DNA of 64,000 nt from Streptomyces sp. WAC08241 (GCA_007858575.1 CP042279.1:6045001-6109000); one strand, 5' to 3'; shown: positions 20,169-31,192, counted from the stretch's first letter. Notes: generated from the sequence alone by a model not told the origin. Translations and numbers: made by a program.

Positions 20169-21696
20169 GTGGCGACCACACCGGAGGCCCAGGAGTTGGG
20201 CGCGCTGCTGCGGCGGCTGAAGGACCGTTCGGGGCGCAGTTACGGGATGCTCGCGGGCGGCTGCACGTCAGCACGTCGACCCTGCACCGCTACTGCAACG
20301 GGGACGCCGTACCGGCCGAGTTCGCGGCGGTCGAGCGGTTCGCGCGCCTGTGCGGAGCCGAGCGCGAGGAACTGATCGAGCTGCACCGGCGCTGGATCGT
20401 CGCGGACGACGCGCGGACACGGGGGCGTTCGGCGGCGAAGCCGACGGGGTCGGAGCCGGGGGCGGGAGTGGTGCTGGGTCCGGAGCCGGGTCTTGAACCG
20501 GAGCCGGGGCTTGGACCGGAGTCCGGACCGGAGTCGGGTCTTGAATCGGAGCCCGGACCGGAGGCGGTGCCGGCGCCTGAGCCGGTGGCGGAACCGGTGT
20601 CGGCTTCGGGAGCGGCGGTCGTTGCGGACGCGGGCACGGAGCCGGACGCGGAAGACGGGCCGGAGGTGACCGATGCGCCCGACGCGCCCGACGTGTCCGA
20701 CGCGACCGACCTGCCCGGCCCCCGGAACGGCGGTGCGCGCCGTCGTCGTGTGCTCGTCGCGCTCGCCGCCGCCGTGGTCGTCGCGGTGGCCGTGCCGGTC
20801 ACCGTGTTCGCGGCCCGTGGCGACGGCGAACGGCCGCCGGAGCGGGCGGCACCGGCACCCGCCGCGTCCGGTCCGGCGACCGGCGGCGCCCTCCCCGTAC
20901 GCCCCGGCCCTACGTCGTCCCCGGCCCCGGCCCCGTCCGGCACTCCGACGCCGACTCCGACTCGGACTCCGAGTGGATCCCCGTCCGGGCTCCCGGACGG
21001 CAAGGGCTCCCCGTCCCCTCGGCTCCTGCTCCGGACCCGGCGCCGACCGCCTCCCGGACCGGCGCGCCCGCGACCGGCGTCCCGCTGCGCGTCGGCGTCA
21101 GCTCGTACAACTGGGAGCATCCCTGCGGCCAGTACTACCTGCTCGACCGCGACCCCGGCGCGGTGCCGCCCCGCCCCCGCCCCAGGACCACCGGGGCTGG
21201 GCGCGGGCGCTCGGCGCGGTGGACGGCGGCGGGATGCGCCTCGAACTCACCGCCACGGGCCGCACGTCCGACTCCGTGGTGATCAACGACATCCACGTCC
21301 GGGTGGTGGGGCGCTCGCCCGCGCTGCCCTGGTCGGCGTTCTCGATGGGGAGGGCTGCGGCAGCGGCGTCGTCCCGCAGACGTTCGCCGTGGACCTCGAC
21401 CGCCCCCAGCCCGGCGTCCGGCCGGTCGCCGGACAGAACGGCGACATCGTCGTTCCCGCCAAGGACTTCCCCTACAAGGTCGCCTCCCACGACCCCCAGG
21501 TGCTCCGCTTCGACGTGACCACGAAGGCCCACGACGTCCGGTGGTACCTGGAGGTCGACTGGAGCAGCGGCGACCGCAGGGGCACGGTCCGGGTCGACGA
21601 CGGCGGTCGCCCGTTCCGCACCAGCGCGACCGCCGGACGCCCCTCGTACGTCTGGTGGTCGAGCCGGGCGAATGGCGCCCGGACGAATGGAACTGA
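20169..21696 (+). CDS. membrane-anchored XRE-type HTH sensor protein
   Basis: The repaired reading is about 510 residues. Residues 1-65 are a cytoplasmic helix-turn-helix (LGALLRRLKDRSGRSYGMLA, then RLHVSTSTLHRYCNGDAVP). About 130 residues of Glu/Pro/Ser-rich low-complexity sequence follow, then one transmembrane helix (RVLVALAAAVVVAVAVPVTV), another Pro/Thr-rich linker, and an extracytoplasmic domain starting VGVSSYNWEHPCGQYYLL. Deletions occur near 20265, 21015, 21165, 21345 and 21648; correcting the last gives the ending VVEPGEWRPDEWN. DNA-binding head, membrane helix and outside domain suggest a one-component transmembrane regulator. Ligand unknown. Confidence 0.75.
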
Positions 21697-21704
21697 ACGC
21701 GGAA

Positions 21705-21736
21705 CGGGCACCCCTCCCGTACGTGAGGGGTGCCCG
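21705..21736. terminator. bidirectional terminator
   Basis: A 12-bp perfect stem CGGGCACCCCTC / GAGGGGTGCCCG with an 8-nt loop lies between the convergent HTH gene and argS. Confidence 0.85.
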
Positions 21737-21747
21737 TCGGTGCGCGG

Positions 21748-21781
21748 GGATCAGAGGCGCTCGGAGGATCAGAGGCGCTCG
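21748..21781. repeat. 18-nt duplication at argS stop
   Basis: GGATCAGAGGCGCTCG occurs twice with an 18-nt period (21748-21763 and 21766-21781), duplicating the last codons and the stop codon of argS just downstream of the gene. Confidence 0.85.
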
Positions 21782-23557
21782 GGCGTCCGGATGCCCAGGA
21801 GCGCCATGCCCTGGTGGAGCGTGCGGGCCGTCAGGTCGCAGAGGAACAGCCGGTTCTCCGCGACCTCCCGCGCCGGCTCCGGCTTGACCACCGGGCACTG
21901 GTCGTAGAACGTCGTGTACAGCGAGGCGAGCTGGTACAGGTACGCGGTCAGCTTGTGCGGCGCGTACTCCGCGGCTGCCTCCGCCACCGTCTCCGCGAAC
22001 CCGTCCAGGTGCAGGCCGAGCGCGCGCTCCGCCGGGGCGAGCTCCAGCTCCGGGTGGGCGACCGGGGTGCGGTCGCCCGCCTTGCCGAAGATCGACCTGA
22101 CCCGCGCGTACGCGTACTGGAGGTACACCGACGTGTCGCCGTTCAGCGACACCATCTGGTCCAGGTCGAACTTGTAGTCCCGCGCGGCCGACGTCGACAG
22201 GTCGGCGTACTTCACCGCGCCGATGCCCACGTACTGCCCGTTCTCGACGATCTCCGCCTCGGTCAGGAGCGACTGCCCGGTCTTCTCCCGGTAGGACTCT
22301 CCTTCTCGCGGACGACCTCGGTCGCCCGCTCCACGGCCTCGTCCAGCAGGTCCACGAGCCGGACCGTCTCGCCCTCACGGGTCTTGAACGGCTTGCCGTC
22401 CTTGCCCAGGACCGTGCCGAACGCGAGCTGGTGCGCCTTCACCTCGTCGTTCAGCCAGCTCGCCCGGCGGGCCGTCTCGAAGACCATCTTGAAGTGCAGC
22501 GACTGCCGCGCGTCCACCACATAGAGCAGGGACGTCGCCTTCAGGTTCCGCACCCGGTCCCGGATCGCCGACAGGTCCGTCGCCGCGTACCCGAAACCGC
22601 CGTCGGACTTCTGGACGATCAGCGGCACCGGGTTGCCGTCCGGGCCCTTCACGTCGTCGAAGAACACGCACAGCGCTCCCTCGGAGCGGACCGCGACGCC
22701 CGTCTCCTCCAGGATCCGGCAGGTCTCCACCAGCATGTCGTTGTAACCGGACTCGCCGACCACGTCGGTGTCCCGGATGTCCATGTCCAGCTTGTCGAAG
22801 ACCGAGTAGAAGTAGATCTTCGACTCGTCCACGAACCGCTGCCACAGCGCGAGGGTCTCTCGTCACCGGCCTGGAGGTCCACCACGCGCGCCCGGGCCCG
22901 CGTCTTGAACTCCTCGTCCGAGTCGAACAGGGCACGCGACGCCTTGTACAGCCGGTTCAGGTTCGACATCGCCTCCTCGCCCGACACCTCGGACTCCGAG
23001 GAGTGGTCCAGCTCGTGCGGGTGCTCGATCAGGTACTGGATGAGCATGCCGAACTGGGTGCCCCAGTCGCCGATGTGGTGCCGCCGGACCACCGTCTCAC
23101 CGGTGAACTCCAGGATCTCCACCATCGCCGCGCCGATCACCGCGGACCGCAGGTGGCCGACGTGCATCTCCTTCGCCACGTTCGGCTGCGCGTAGTCGAT
23201 CACCGTCGTGCCCGCCGACTCGTTGAACGGCACGCCGAGCCGCGCGTCGGCGGCACGGGCCGCCAGGGTCTCGACGATCGCCCGGTCGGTGACCGTGATG
23301 TTCAGGAAGCCGGGGCCCGAGACCTCGACCTCCTTCAGGACGTCGTTCGCCGGAATCGCCTCGACGACCCGCGTCGCCAGCTCGCGTGGATTGCCCTTCA
23401 GCCGCTTGGCGAGCGCCAGGATGCCGTTGGCCTGGAAGTCGGCCCGGTCGCTACGTCGCAGCAGCGGATCGGCGGACGCGGCCTCCGGCAGGGCTGCCGA
23501 GAGTCCGTCCGCGAGGCGCTGCTGCACGGTCGAAGCGAGGGAAGGGACCGAGGCCAT
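21769..23557 (-). CDS. argS: arginyl-tRNA synthetase
   Basis: Start at ATG 23557 (MASVPSLASTVQQRLADGLS). The N-terminal additional domain is followed by the HIGH-type signature in DYAQPNVAKEMHVGHLRSAV. The catalytic core continues (HIGDWGTQFGMLIQYLIEH, KSDGGFGYAATDLSAIRDR). The C-terminal anticodon-binding domain reads VYLQYAYARVRSIFGKAG and ends LGIRTPERL. Two deletions (near 22857 and 22302) split an otherwise full-length (~595 aa) class Ia synthetase. Essential for translation, so these shifts cannot be real in a living cell. Convergent with the HTH sensor, divergent from lysS. Confidence 0.97.
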
Positions 23558-23795
23558 GAGCTTCCGTTCCGTTGAGAGGTGTTCCGGTGGTCTATTTCGC
23601 TTGTCAAGTGTCCCATGGGAGAGCAACGTGTTTTCTCCGCCTGTGGACGACCCGGCCCCCGGAAGACCGTCCGCGCCCGTGGACGACTCACACCTGTGGA
23701 CAACCCCGGGGCCCGTCGTTCCGTCTGGGACAATGACAGGCGTAGGGCCCGACCCAGGGCACCGAGGGATTAACGGAAAGAAGGACGTACCGACC

Positions 23796-25515
23796 GTGGC
23801 TCAGAGCAGCACCGAGACCGACTGGGTCTCCCGTTTCGCGGACGAGGTCATCGCCGAGTCGGAGCGACGTGCGCCTGGCAAACCGGTCGTCGTCGCCTCC
23901 GGCCTCTCCCCTCCGGCCCGATCCACCTCGGCAACCTCCGCGAGGTCATGACCCCGCACCTGGTCGCCGACGAGATCCGCCGCCGCGGCCACACCGTCCG
24001 CCACCTCGTCTCCTGGGACGACTACGACCGCTACCGCAAGGTCCCGGGCGGCGTCGAGGGCGTCGACGAGACCTGGGCCGAGCACATCGGCAAGCCGCTG
24101 ACCTCCGTCCCGGCCCCCGCCGGCTCGCCCCACCCCAACTGGGCCGAGCACTTCAAGGCCGCCATGGTCGAGTCCCTGGCCGAGCTCGGCGTCGAGTACG
24201 ACCCGATCAGCCAGACCGAGCAGTACACCGCCGGCGCCTACCGCGAGCAGATCCTGCACGCCATGCGCCACCGTGCCGACATCGACGCCATCCTCGACCA
24301 GTACCGCACCAAGAAGACGCCCAAGAAGCAGTCCCAGAAGCCCCTCGACGAAGCCGAGCTGGAGGCCGAGGAGGGCTCGGCGCGGCCGCCGAGGACGACG
24401 GCTCCGGCGGCGGCGCCGGCTACTTCCCGTACAAGCCCTACTGCGGCCGGTGCGAGAAGGACCTCACCACCGTCACCTCCTACGACGACGACACCACCGA
24501 ACTCGCCTACACCTGCACGGCCTGCGGCTTCACCGAGACCGTCAAGCTCAGCGAGTTCAACCGCGGCAAGCTCGTCTGGAAGGTCGACTGGCCCATGCGC
24601 TGGGCCTACGAGGGCGTGATCTTCGAGCCTCCGGCGTCGACCACTCTCGCCCGGCTCCTCCTTCGTCGTCGGCGGCCAGATCGTCCGCGAGATCTTCGAC
24701 GGCGTCCAGCCCATCGGCCCCATGTACGCCTTCGTCGGCATCAGCGGCATGGCCAAGATGTCTCCTCGCGCGGCGGCGTCCCCACCGCCGCCGACGCCCT
24801 GAAGATCATGGAAGCGCCCCTGCTGCGCTGGCTCTACGCCCGCCGCAAGCCCAACCAGTCCTTCAAGATCGCCTTCGACCAGGAGATCCAGCGGCTCTAC
24901 GACGAGTGGGACAAGCTGGAGGCCAAGGTCGCCGACGGCACCGTCCTGCCCGCCGACGCCGCCGCCCACTCCCGCGCCGCCCGCACCGCCGCCGGCGAAC
25001 TGCCCCGCACCCCGCGCCCGCTCCCGTACCGGACCCTGGCCTCGGTCATGGACATCACCGCCGGACACGACGAGCAGACCCTGCGGATCCTCACCGAACT
25101 CGACCCCGACAACCCCGTCGCCTCCCTCGACGAGGTCCGGCCGCGCCTCGACCGCGCCGAGAACTGGATCACCAACCAGGTCCCGGCCGACCAGCGCACC
25201 ATCGTCCGCGACGAGCCCGACACCGAGCTCCTCGGCTCCCTGGACGACGAGGGCCGCGAGTCGCTCCGCCTCCTCCTGGACGGCCTCGACACCCACTGGT
25301 CGCTCGACGGGCTCACCACCCTCGTCTACGGCGTCCCGAAGGTCATGGCCGGACTCGACCCCGAGGCCAAGCCGACGCCCGAACTCAAGCTCGCCCAGCG
25401 CGCCTTCTTCGCCCTGCTCTACAAGCTCCTCGTGAGCCGCGAGACCGGCCCGCGCCTCCCCACCCTCCTCCTCGCCGTCGGCGCGGAGCGGGTGAGGAAG
25501 CTCCTCGGCGCGTAG
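23796..25515 (+). CDS. lysS: class I lysyl-tRNA synthetase (LysK type)
   Basis: About 575 residues from GTG 23796 (AQSSTETDWVSRFADEVIAE) after AAGGAC. The class I signature lies in GPIHLGNLREVMTPHLVADE. A zinc-type CGRCEKDL...CTACGF pair is present, with the KMSKS equivalent in ISGMAKMSSRGG. A helical anticodon domain forms the C-terminus. This is the archaeal/actinobacterial class I LysRS rather than the common class II enzyme. Deletions near 23915, 24383, 24640 and 24760 break the frame. Divergent to argS across a 238-bp region. Confidence 0.95.
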
Positions 25516-25521
25516 AAGGAC

Positions 25522-25563
25522 GAGAAGGGCCGCCCCGGAAACCTCCGGGCGGCGGCCCTTCTC
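25522..25563. terminator. terminator between lysS and DUF2637 gene
   Basis: GAGAAGGGCCGCC ... GGCGGCCCTTCTC forms a 13-bp stem around an inner CCGG-AAACCT-CCGG hairpin, between convergent genes. Confidence 0.85.
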
Positions 25564-25579
25564 ACGTACCGCGTACGGC

Positions 25580-26902
25580 TCAGGGGGTCTCGAAGTCGGC
25601 CATCTCCCGACGGAGACGCTGCTCGATCACCGGAGCCAGCCGGCGCAGCAGATCGGGGTCGGGGAACTCCGAGAGCTCGTAGTGCTCGGCCACCAGTTGC
25701 TCCAGCACCTTCTCGGACGGGAACTCCCGGTACTCGTTGGCGTACGACCACACCAGCTTGTAGACGGTCTCCTCGAAGGCGTCGACCGGCGGCTCCGGAT
25801 CGACGTACTCCGGATACGGCCGGAACTCCTGCGGGCCCTGCTCCTGCCGCCCGTCCACCACCGGAAGCTCCTCCGGACCCAGCGGAACGGCGACCGGCGT
25901 CGGCTCCAGGCCCTCCGCGATCTGCGGGGCGTACGCCGTCTCGTGCGCCTCCGGCGGAAGCTGCTGCGCCTGGAACCACGGACTGTCGTGGTTCGGCGGC
26001 AGGGCCTCCCCTGCGGCACCTCCTGCGGCGCTCCCTGAGGACCCGCCTGCCCCGCCTGCTGCGGAAGCTGCGGCGCCCCTGCGCCCCTGCGGTGCCAGGG
26101 ACGGCTGGGACTGCGGAGACGGCTGGGACTGCGGAAGCTGCTGGGACTGCGGAGACTGAGGAGACGACGGGAGCTGCCCGTACACCCGCTCCTGCTGCGC
26201 GGGCAGCACCGCCGGCTCGATGCCCGCCGCCGCGAGCCCCTCCGCCGCCGTCTCCGCCAGCGGCACCCCGTACCGCGCCAGCCGCAGCGGCATCAACGCC
26301 TCCACCGGCGCCTTCCGACGCCAGTTCCGGCCGAACCGCGCCTGGAGCCGCGCCTGGTAGATCATCCGCTCCTGCTCCAGCTTGATGACCTGCTCGTACG
26401 AGCGCAGCTCCCACAGCTTCATCCGCCGCCACAACCGGAAGGTCGGTATCGGCGACAGCAGCCAACGGGTCAGCCGCACGCCCTCCATGTGCTTGTCGGC
26501 CGTGATGTCCGCGATCCGGCCCACCGCGTGCCGCGCCGCCTCCACGGCCACCACGAACAGCACCGGGATCACCGCGTGCATGCCCACGCCCAGCGGATCC
26601 GGCCAGGCCGCCGCGCCGTTGAAGGCGATGGTCGCCGCCGTGAGCACCCACGCGGTCTGCCGCAGCAGCGGGAACGGGATCCGCAGCCACGTCAGCAGCA
26701 GGTCGAGCGCGAGCAGCACACAGATGCCCGCGTCGATGCCGATCGGGAAGAAGTACGAGAAGGTGCCGAAACCCTTGTGCACGGCGAGTTCGCGCACGGC
26801 GGCGTACGAACCCGCGAAACCGATCCCCGCGATGATCAGCGCGCCGGCGATGACGAGGCCGATGAGAACCCGGTGTGTGCGTGTCAACTGCATCGCGGCC
26901 AC
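25580..26902 (-). CDS. DUF2637 membrane protein with Gln/Ser/Pro-rich linker
   Basis: Intact, about 440 residues. Start GTG 26902 (VAAMQLTRTHRVLIGLVIAG) has GGGAGGG upstream; ATG 26893 is the alternative. Four hydrophobic segments fill residues 10-140 (VIAGALIIAGIGFAGSYAAV, FFPIGIDAGICVLLALDLL, TAWVLTAATIAFNGAAAWP, AVIPVLFVVAVEAARHAVG), the DUF2637 signature shared with Spd-type proteins. A basic cytoplasmic region follows, then a QSPQSQQ/PSPQSQ low-complexity tract (26100-26170), then a conserved C-terminal domain (EETVYKLVWSYANEYREFPS). Function unknown. This family is chromosomal and plasmid-borne in Streptomyces. Confidence 0.85.
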   Translation of the reverse strand: MAAMQLTRTHRVLIGLVIAGALIIAGIGFAGSYAAVRELAVHKGFGTFSYFFPIGIDAGICVLLALDLLLTWLRIPFPLLRQTAWVLTAATIAFNGAAAWPDPLGVGMHAVIPVLFVVAVEAARHAVGRIADITADKHMEGVRLTRWLLSPIPTFRLWRRMKLWELRSYEQVIKLEQERMIYQARLQARFGRNWRRKAPVEALMPLRLARYGVPLAETAAEGLAAAGIEPAVLPAQQERVYGQLPSSPQSPQSQQLPQSQPSPQSQPSLAPQGRRGAAASAAGGAGGSSGSAAGGAAGEALPPNHDSPWFQAQQLPPEAHETAYAPQIAEGLEPTPVAVPLGPEELPVVDGRQEQGPQEFRPYPEYVDPEPPVDAFEETVYKLVWSYANEYREFPSEKVLEQLVAEHYELSEFPDPDLLRRLAPVIEQRLRREMADFETP

Positions 26903-27040
26903 CCGCGAACCCTCCCGTCGCTCGACATCTCGCGCGCACAGAGTGGCACATAACGAAGCCCGCCCTCGGGGAGGGGCGGGCTCCGTACTGATGTACCGTT
27001 CCGTACGGGTTTGTTGCTTCTTGTGTTCCTACTCGTGTTC

Positions 27041-27773
27041 CTACTTGTTGGCCGCGGCCACCGACGCCACGGCCTCCTTCGCCGCCTTCACCGCACCGTC
27101 CGTGATCGTCTTCTCCGACGGGGTGGGCGCACCCGCGTAACCGGCACCGTTGTACGACAACAGCACCAGCACGTTCCCCGTCCGCGCCACGACCGAGGTG
27201 TACACGAAGTCCTCGCCCGTCTTGCTCTCGTGGTACGTCACGGCCTTCGCCTCGTCGCCGACGCCCGGGGCCGCCACGGTCCGCAGCTTCTTCGCCCCCG
27301 CGGTCCCTCGATCTTGGAGACCTCCTTCGCGAGGTTCTCCTCCGCACGCTCCTGACCGCTGCCGAGCGACGCGTCCGACTCGTACCGGTAGACCGACACG
27401 TCCAGCCAGCGGTACTGCGAACCCTTCACGCCCTTGTCGTCCAGACCGTTCCACGAGCAGCCGCCGCGGCTGTTCAGGTCGCTGGAGACACCCGGCGTCC
27501 CGGCCTTGGTCTTCGCCTTCGGCACCAGGGACTCCGTCGTCTTCGCCGAGATCGAACGGCAGACCTGGGGCAGCTTCGCGAACTTCGCCGGCTCGACCGT
27601 CTTCGTCGTCTGCGCGGGCGAGGGGTCGCGGACGCCTCCGTCGTCTCCCGCGCCTTCGGCTTCCCGGAGTTACCGGAGTCACCGGAGTCCGAGGAGCAGC
27701 CGGCGACGACGAGCATCACCGGGACGGCGGCGCAGGCGAGTATGCGGGTGAGGCGCGGAGCTGATCGCTGCAT
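27041..27773 (-). CDS. DUF3558 lipoprotein
   Basis: About 245 residues starting MQRSAPRLTRILACAAVPVM with lipobox VVAGCSS. A Ser/Gly/Asp-rich linker follows. The DUF3558 fold contains paired cysteines: KLPQVCRSISAKTTESLVP, LNSRGGCSWNGLDDKG and YRWLDVSVYRYES. It ends AKEAVASVAAANK. Deletions occur near 27625 and 27303. Expected on the outer face of the membrane. Paralogous with the neighbouring lipoprotein at 27945-28843 and probably co-transcribed with it. Confidence 0.82.
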
Positions 27774-27944
27774 GGTTCCTTCAGTCGCTTGTCGTACGGT
27801 CGGACACTTGTCGTACGGTCCCGGCCGTCGTTCCGGCCGGCGCACGGTCCGGCCCTGGTCCGGCGACCGCGACCACCGGTACGGCCACGGGCCACGGCGA
27901 CACGTTACGTGGTCGCCGTCCGCTCACGGAGCGGCACCGAGCGG

Positions 27945-28843
27945 CTACTCCTCCAGCCGGTCGGCCAGCGACCGCGCCAGCTTCCGGGCCCTTTCCTGCA
28001 GTTCCGCGCTGCCCGGGGCCTCGGCGGGACCGCTCGTCTCCTCCCGGTAGGACACCGTCACGATCACGTTGGATGTGCGGAACACCACGCTGACCGACCG
28101 CTGACGGCTGTTCGCACCGGCGTTGCCGAGGACGTCGTCGAGGTACGCGACGTCACCGAGCCCCTCCAGGACGCGGGACTCCAGACCGGTGGAGGCGGGG
28201 GCGCCGGACGGGGTCGGCCCGGTGGAGGCGGACCCGGCGGGAGCGGACCCGGTGGGCGAGGCGGGAGCGGTCGCCGACGGCTTGTGCGCCGGAGGGGTGG
28301 TCGCCGTCTGCGTGGGGAGGCCGTGCCGCCGGGGGAGCCGGTGGCCTCGGGCGGCGCGGTCGGCGGCAGCGGAACGCCCGCCGCGAGCTGCTTGCGGACG
28401 TACACCTCCTGCGCCCGGTCGTCGTCGCTGACGGCGGTGTCGTACGAGACCACCCGCTCGATGTCGAGCGAGAGCCGGTGCGAGGTCTCCGGGGTGTCGG
28501 CCCGCCACGAGCAGCCGACGCGCCGGTCGGTGTCGTACGTGACGGCGGCCGTGCCCCGGTAGGCCTTGGCGCGCTCGGCGTCGGGCAGGGCGGCGGCGCC
28601 CGGGAGCATCTCCTTGAGGACGGCCTGCGGGACGGCGCCGCACGCCTCGAAGAGGGTGCGGTACCGGCCGGGCGGCGCGGCCGCGGAGGCGAGACCGGCC
28701 TTGGCGTCGACGGTGACGTCGTCGGCGGGGGTGCCGGAGGAGCAGCCGGCGAGGCCCGCGCCGAGGCCGAGGCCGAGGGCGAGGACGACGGTGGTACGAG
28801 GCCGTGGACCCGGCGCGGCCGGGGGCGTACCTCTTCGCTGCAC
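27945..28843 (-). CDS. DUF3558-like lipoprotein (paralogue)
   Basis: About 300 residues from GTG 28843 (MQRRGTPPAAPGPRPRTTVV). The hydrophobic signal LALGLGLGAGLAGCSS carries the lipobox cysteine. Downstream blocks parallel the neighbouring gene: LFEACGAVPQAVLKEMLPG, RRVGCSWRADTPE, HRLSLDIERVVSYDT. A Pro/Thr-rich insertion carrying the deletion near 28320 separates the last block (VSVVFRTSNVIVTVSYREE). Lying 171 nt upstream of its paralogue on the same strand suggests local duplication. Function unknown. Confidence 0.8.
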
Positions 28844-29014
28844 GGTCCCAGGCTCCCTTCTCCCGAAGACTTTCCCGAAAACTGTTTGCCGCGCGAACCC
28901 GGCCGATGGACACAATGTCTATCGCACACGCTGCCGTCGATGCCGGTCCCCCGTCACCTTCACGGGCTTTGGCCCGGTTTTGCGTTATCGGTCTTTTCGG
29001 GGAATCGAGGAAGT

Positions 29015-30206
29015 ATGTCGTACGTGGAAGTGCCCGGGGCGAAGGTGCCGATCCGGATGTGGGCCGACCCTCCACGGTGGAGGGCGGCGCCCTGCAGCAG
29101 TTGCAGAACGTGGCGACGCTCCCCTGGATCAAGGGCCTGGCCGTGATGCCGGACGTGCACTACGGCAAGGGCGCGACGGTCGGTTCGGTGATCGCGATGC
29201 AGGGCGCGGTGTGTCCGGCGGCGGTCGGCGTGGACATCGGCTGCGGCATGTCGGCGGTCAAGACCTCCCTGACGGCCAACGACCTGCCGGGCGACCTCTC
29301 CCGCCTCCGCTCCAAGATCGAACAGGCCATCCCGGTCGGCTGCGGCCTCCACCGCGAGGCGGTGGACCCGAAGCGCCTGTACCAGTTCCCGACGGCGGGG
29401 TGGGACGACTTCTGGTCGCGGTTCGACGGGGTCGCGGACGCGGTGAAGTTCCGGCGGGAGCGGGCGGGGCAGCAGATGGGAACGCTGGGCTCGGGGAATC
29501 ACTTCGTGGAGTTTTGCGTCGATACGTCCGGTTCGGTGTGGCTCATGCTGCACTCCGGATCCCGGAACATCGGCAAGGAGCTCGCCGAGCACCACATCGG
29601 TGAGGCGCAGAAGCTGCCGCACAATCAGGGACTCGTCGACCGCGACCTGGCGGTGTTCGTCGCGGACACCCCGCAGATGGCCGCCTACCGGCACGACTCT
29701 TCTGGGCGCAGGAGTACGCCAAGTACAACCGCGCGATCATGATGGCGCTCTTCCAGGAGGTCGTCCGCCGGGAGTTCCGCAAGGCCCGGGTGACCTTCGA
29801 TCCGGTGATCTCCTGCCACCACAACTACGTGGCGGAGGAGCGGTACGAGGGCATGGACCTGCTGGTCACGCGGAAGGGCGCAATTCGGGCCGGCTCCGGG
29901 GAGTTCGGGATCATCCCGGGCTCGATGGGCACGGGCTCGTACATCGTGAAGGGCCTCGGGAACGTGGCGTTCTTCAACTCGGCCTCGCACGGCGCGGGCC
30001 GGAAGATGAGCCGGAGCGCGGCGAAGCGGCGCTTTACGACGCGGGACCTGGAGGAGCAGACGCGGGGCGTGGAGTGCCGCAAGGACTCCGGCGTCGTGGA
30101 CGAGATCCCGGGCGCGTACAAGCCGATCGAGAAGGTGATCGACCAGCAGCGGGACCTGGTGGAGGTCGTCGCGAAGCTGAAGCAGCTCATCTGCGTGAAG
30201 GGCTGA
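29015..30206 (+). CDS. rtcB: RNA-splicing ligase RtcB
   Basis: About 398 residues starting MSYVEVPGAKVPIRMWAD after GAGGAAG. Metal and catalytic residues are visible in order: VMPDVHYGKGATVGS, VDIGCGMSAVKT, LGSGNHFVEF, LHSGSRNIG, ISCHHNYVAEE and the guanylylated-His block SASHGAGRKMSRS. RtcB joins 2',3'-cyclic phosphate and 5'-OH RNA ends using GTP. Deletions occur near 29070 and 29700. No archease or RtcA homologue lies next to it. Divergent from the DUF3558 lipoproteins. Confidence 0.95.
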
Positions 30207-30257
30207 ATCGTTCCCCGGGGCCTTTCCGCTTCGGGGGTCCCGCTTCCGGGGACGGGA

Positions 30258-30282
30258 GGGCCGGTGCCGTGCGCACCGGCCC
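30258..30282. terminator. bidirectional terminator after rtcB
   Basis: GGGCCGGTGC-CGTGC-GCACCGGCCC is a perfect 10-bp stem between the convergent rtcB and SDR genes, followed on plus by CTTTCG. Confidence 0.85.
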
Positions 30283-30293
30283 CTTTCGCGGTT

Positions 30294-31055
30294 CTACGAC
30301 TCCCGGTGGACCTTGGTGTTGGAGGCCTGGGCGCGGGGGCGGACGACCAGGAGGTCGATGTTGACGTGCGGGGGCGGGTGCAGGCCCAGGTGATGGTTTC
30401 GGCGACGTCGTCGGCGGTGAGGGGGTCGGCCACGCCGGCGTAGACCTTGGCGGCCTTGTCGGTGTCGCCGCGGAAGCGGGTGGTGGCGAACTCGTCGGTC
30501 TTGACCATGCCGGGGGCGATCTCGATGACGCGGACGGGGGTGCCGACGATCTCCAGGCGGAGGGTTTCGGCGAGGACGCGGGCGCCGTTCTTGGCGGCGA
30601 CGTAGCCGGCGCCGCCCTCGTAGGTGCCGTGGCCGGCGGTGGAGGAGAGGACGACGACCGTGCCGTCGCCGCCGGCGGTGAGGGCGGGGAGCAGGGCCTG
30701 GGTCATGTGGAGGGTGCCGAGGACGTTGACCTCGTACATGCGGCGCCAGTCCTCGGGGTCTCCGGTGGCGACGGGGTCGGCGCGAGGGCGCCGCCCGCGT
30801 TGTTGACGAGGACGGCGAGGGTGCGGAAGGCGGTGGCGAACTCGTCGACGGCGGCGCGGTCGGTGACGTCGAGGGCGTAGGCGGTGGCCTGGTGGCCGGC
30901 GTCGTTGATCTCGGCGGCGAGGGCCTCGATGCGGTCCTTGCGGCGGGCGGTGAGGACCACGCGGTAGCCGGCGGCGGCCAGTTGCCGGCCGTGGCGGCGC
31001 CGATTCCGCTGCTCGCGCCGGTGACGACGGCGATGGGGGTACCGGTGGCGGTCAT
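30294..31055 (-). CDS. SDR family oxidoreductase
   Basis: About 254 residues of a classical short-chain dehydrogenase. The NAD(P) loop is AVVTGASSGIGAAT, followed by VVLTARRKDRIEAL, LAVLVNNAGGALAP, catalytic Ser in VVVLSSTAGHGTYEGG with Tyr-x3-Lys GYVAAKNG, and APGMVKTDEFATTRF. It ends KVHRES. Deletions lie near 30985, 30785 and 30375. The closest family is YdfG-like hydroxy-acid/serine dehydrogenases. The exact substrate is unknown. Confidence 0.85.
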   Translation of the reverse strand: MTATGTPIAVVTGASSGIGAATAGNWPPPATAWSSPPAARTASRPSPPRSTTPATRPPPTPSTSPTAPPSTSSPPPSAPSPSSSTTRAAPSRRPRRHRRPRGLAPHVRGQRPRHPPHDPGPAPRPHRRRRRHGRRPLLHRRPRHLRGRRRLRRRQERRPRPRRNPPPGDRRHPRPRHRDRPRHGQDRRVRHHPLPRRHRQGRQGLRRRGRPPHRRRRRRNHHLGLHPPPHVNIDLLVVRPRAQASNTKVHRES

Positions 31056-31192
31056 GGCGTGCTCCTCGCGCAGGTGATCGATGGTGGTGATCGCCCGGTC
31101 AGGATAGGCGGGGTGGTGGCGGGGGAGCGGGGCGGGCGTGGTGGGGACACGCGGGCGGAGGTAGGGGAGACGAATACTTTCGTGGTTATTTT

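Noticed and set aside
28961..28980. CGGGC-TTTG-GCCCG followed by GTTTT as a terminator upstream of rtcB
   Set aside because: Stem of only five pairs in a divergent promoter region; no transcript needs ending there.
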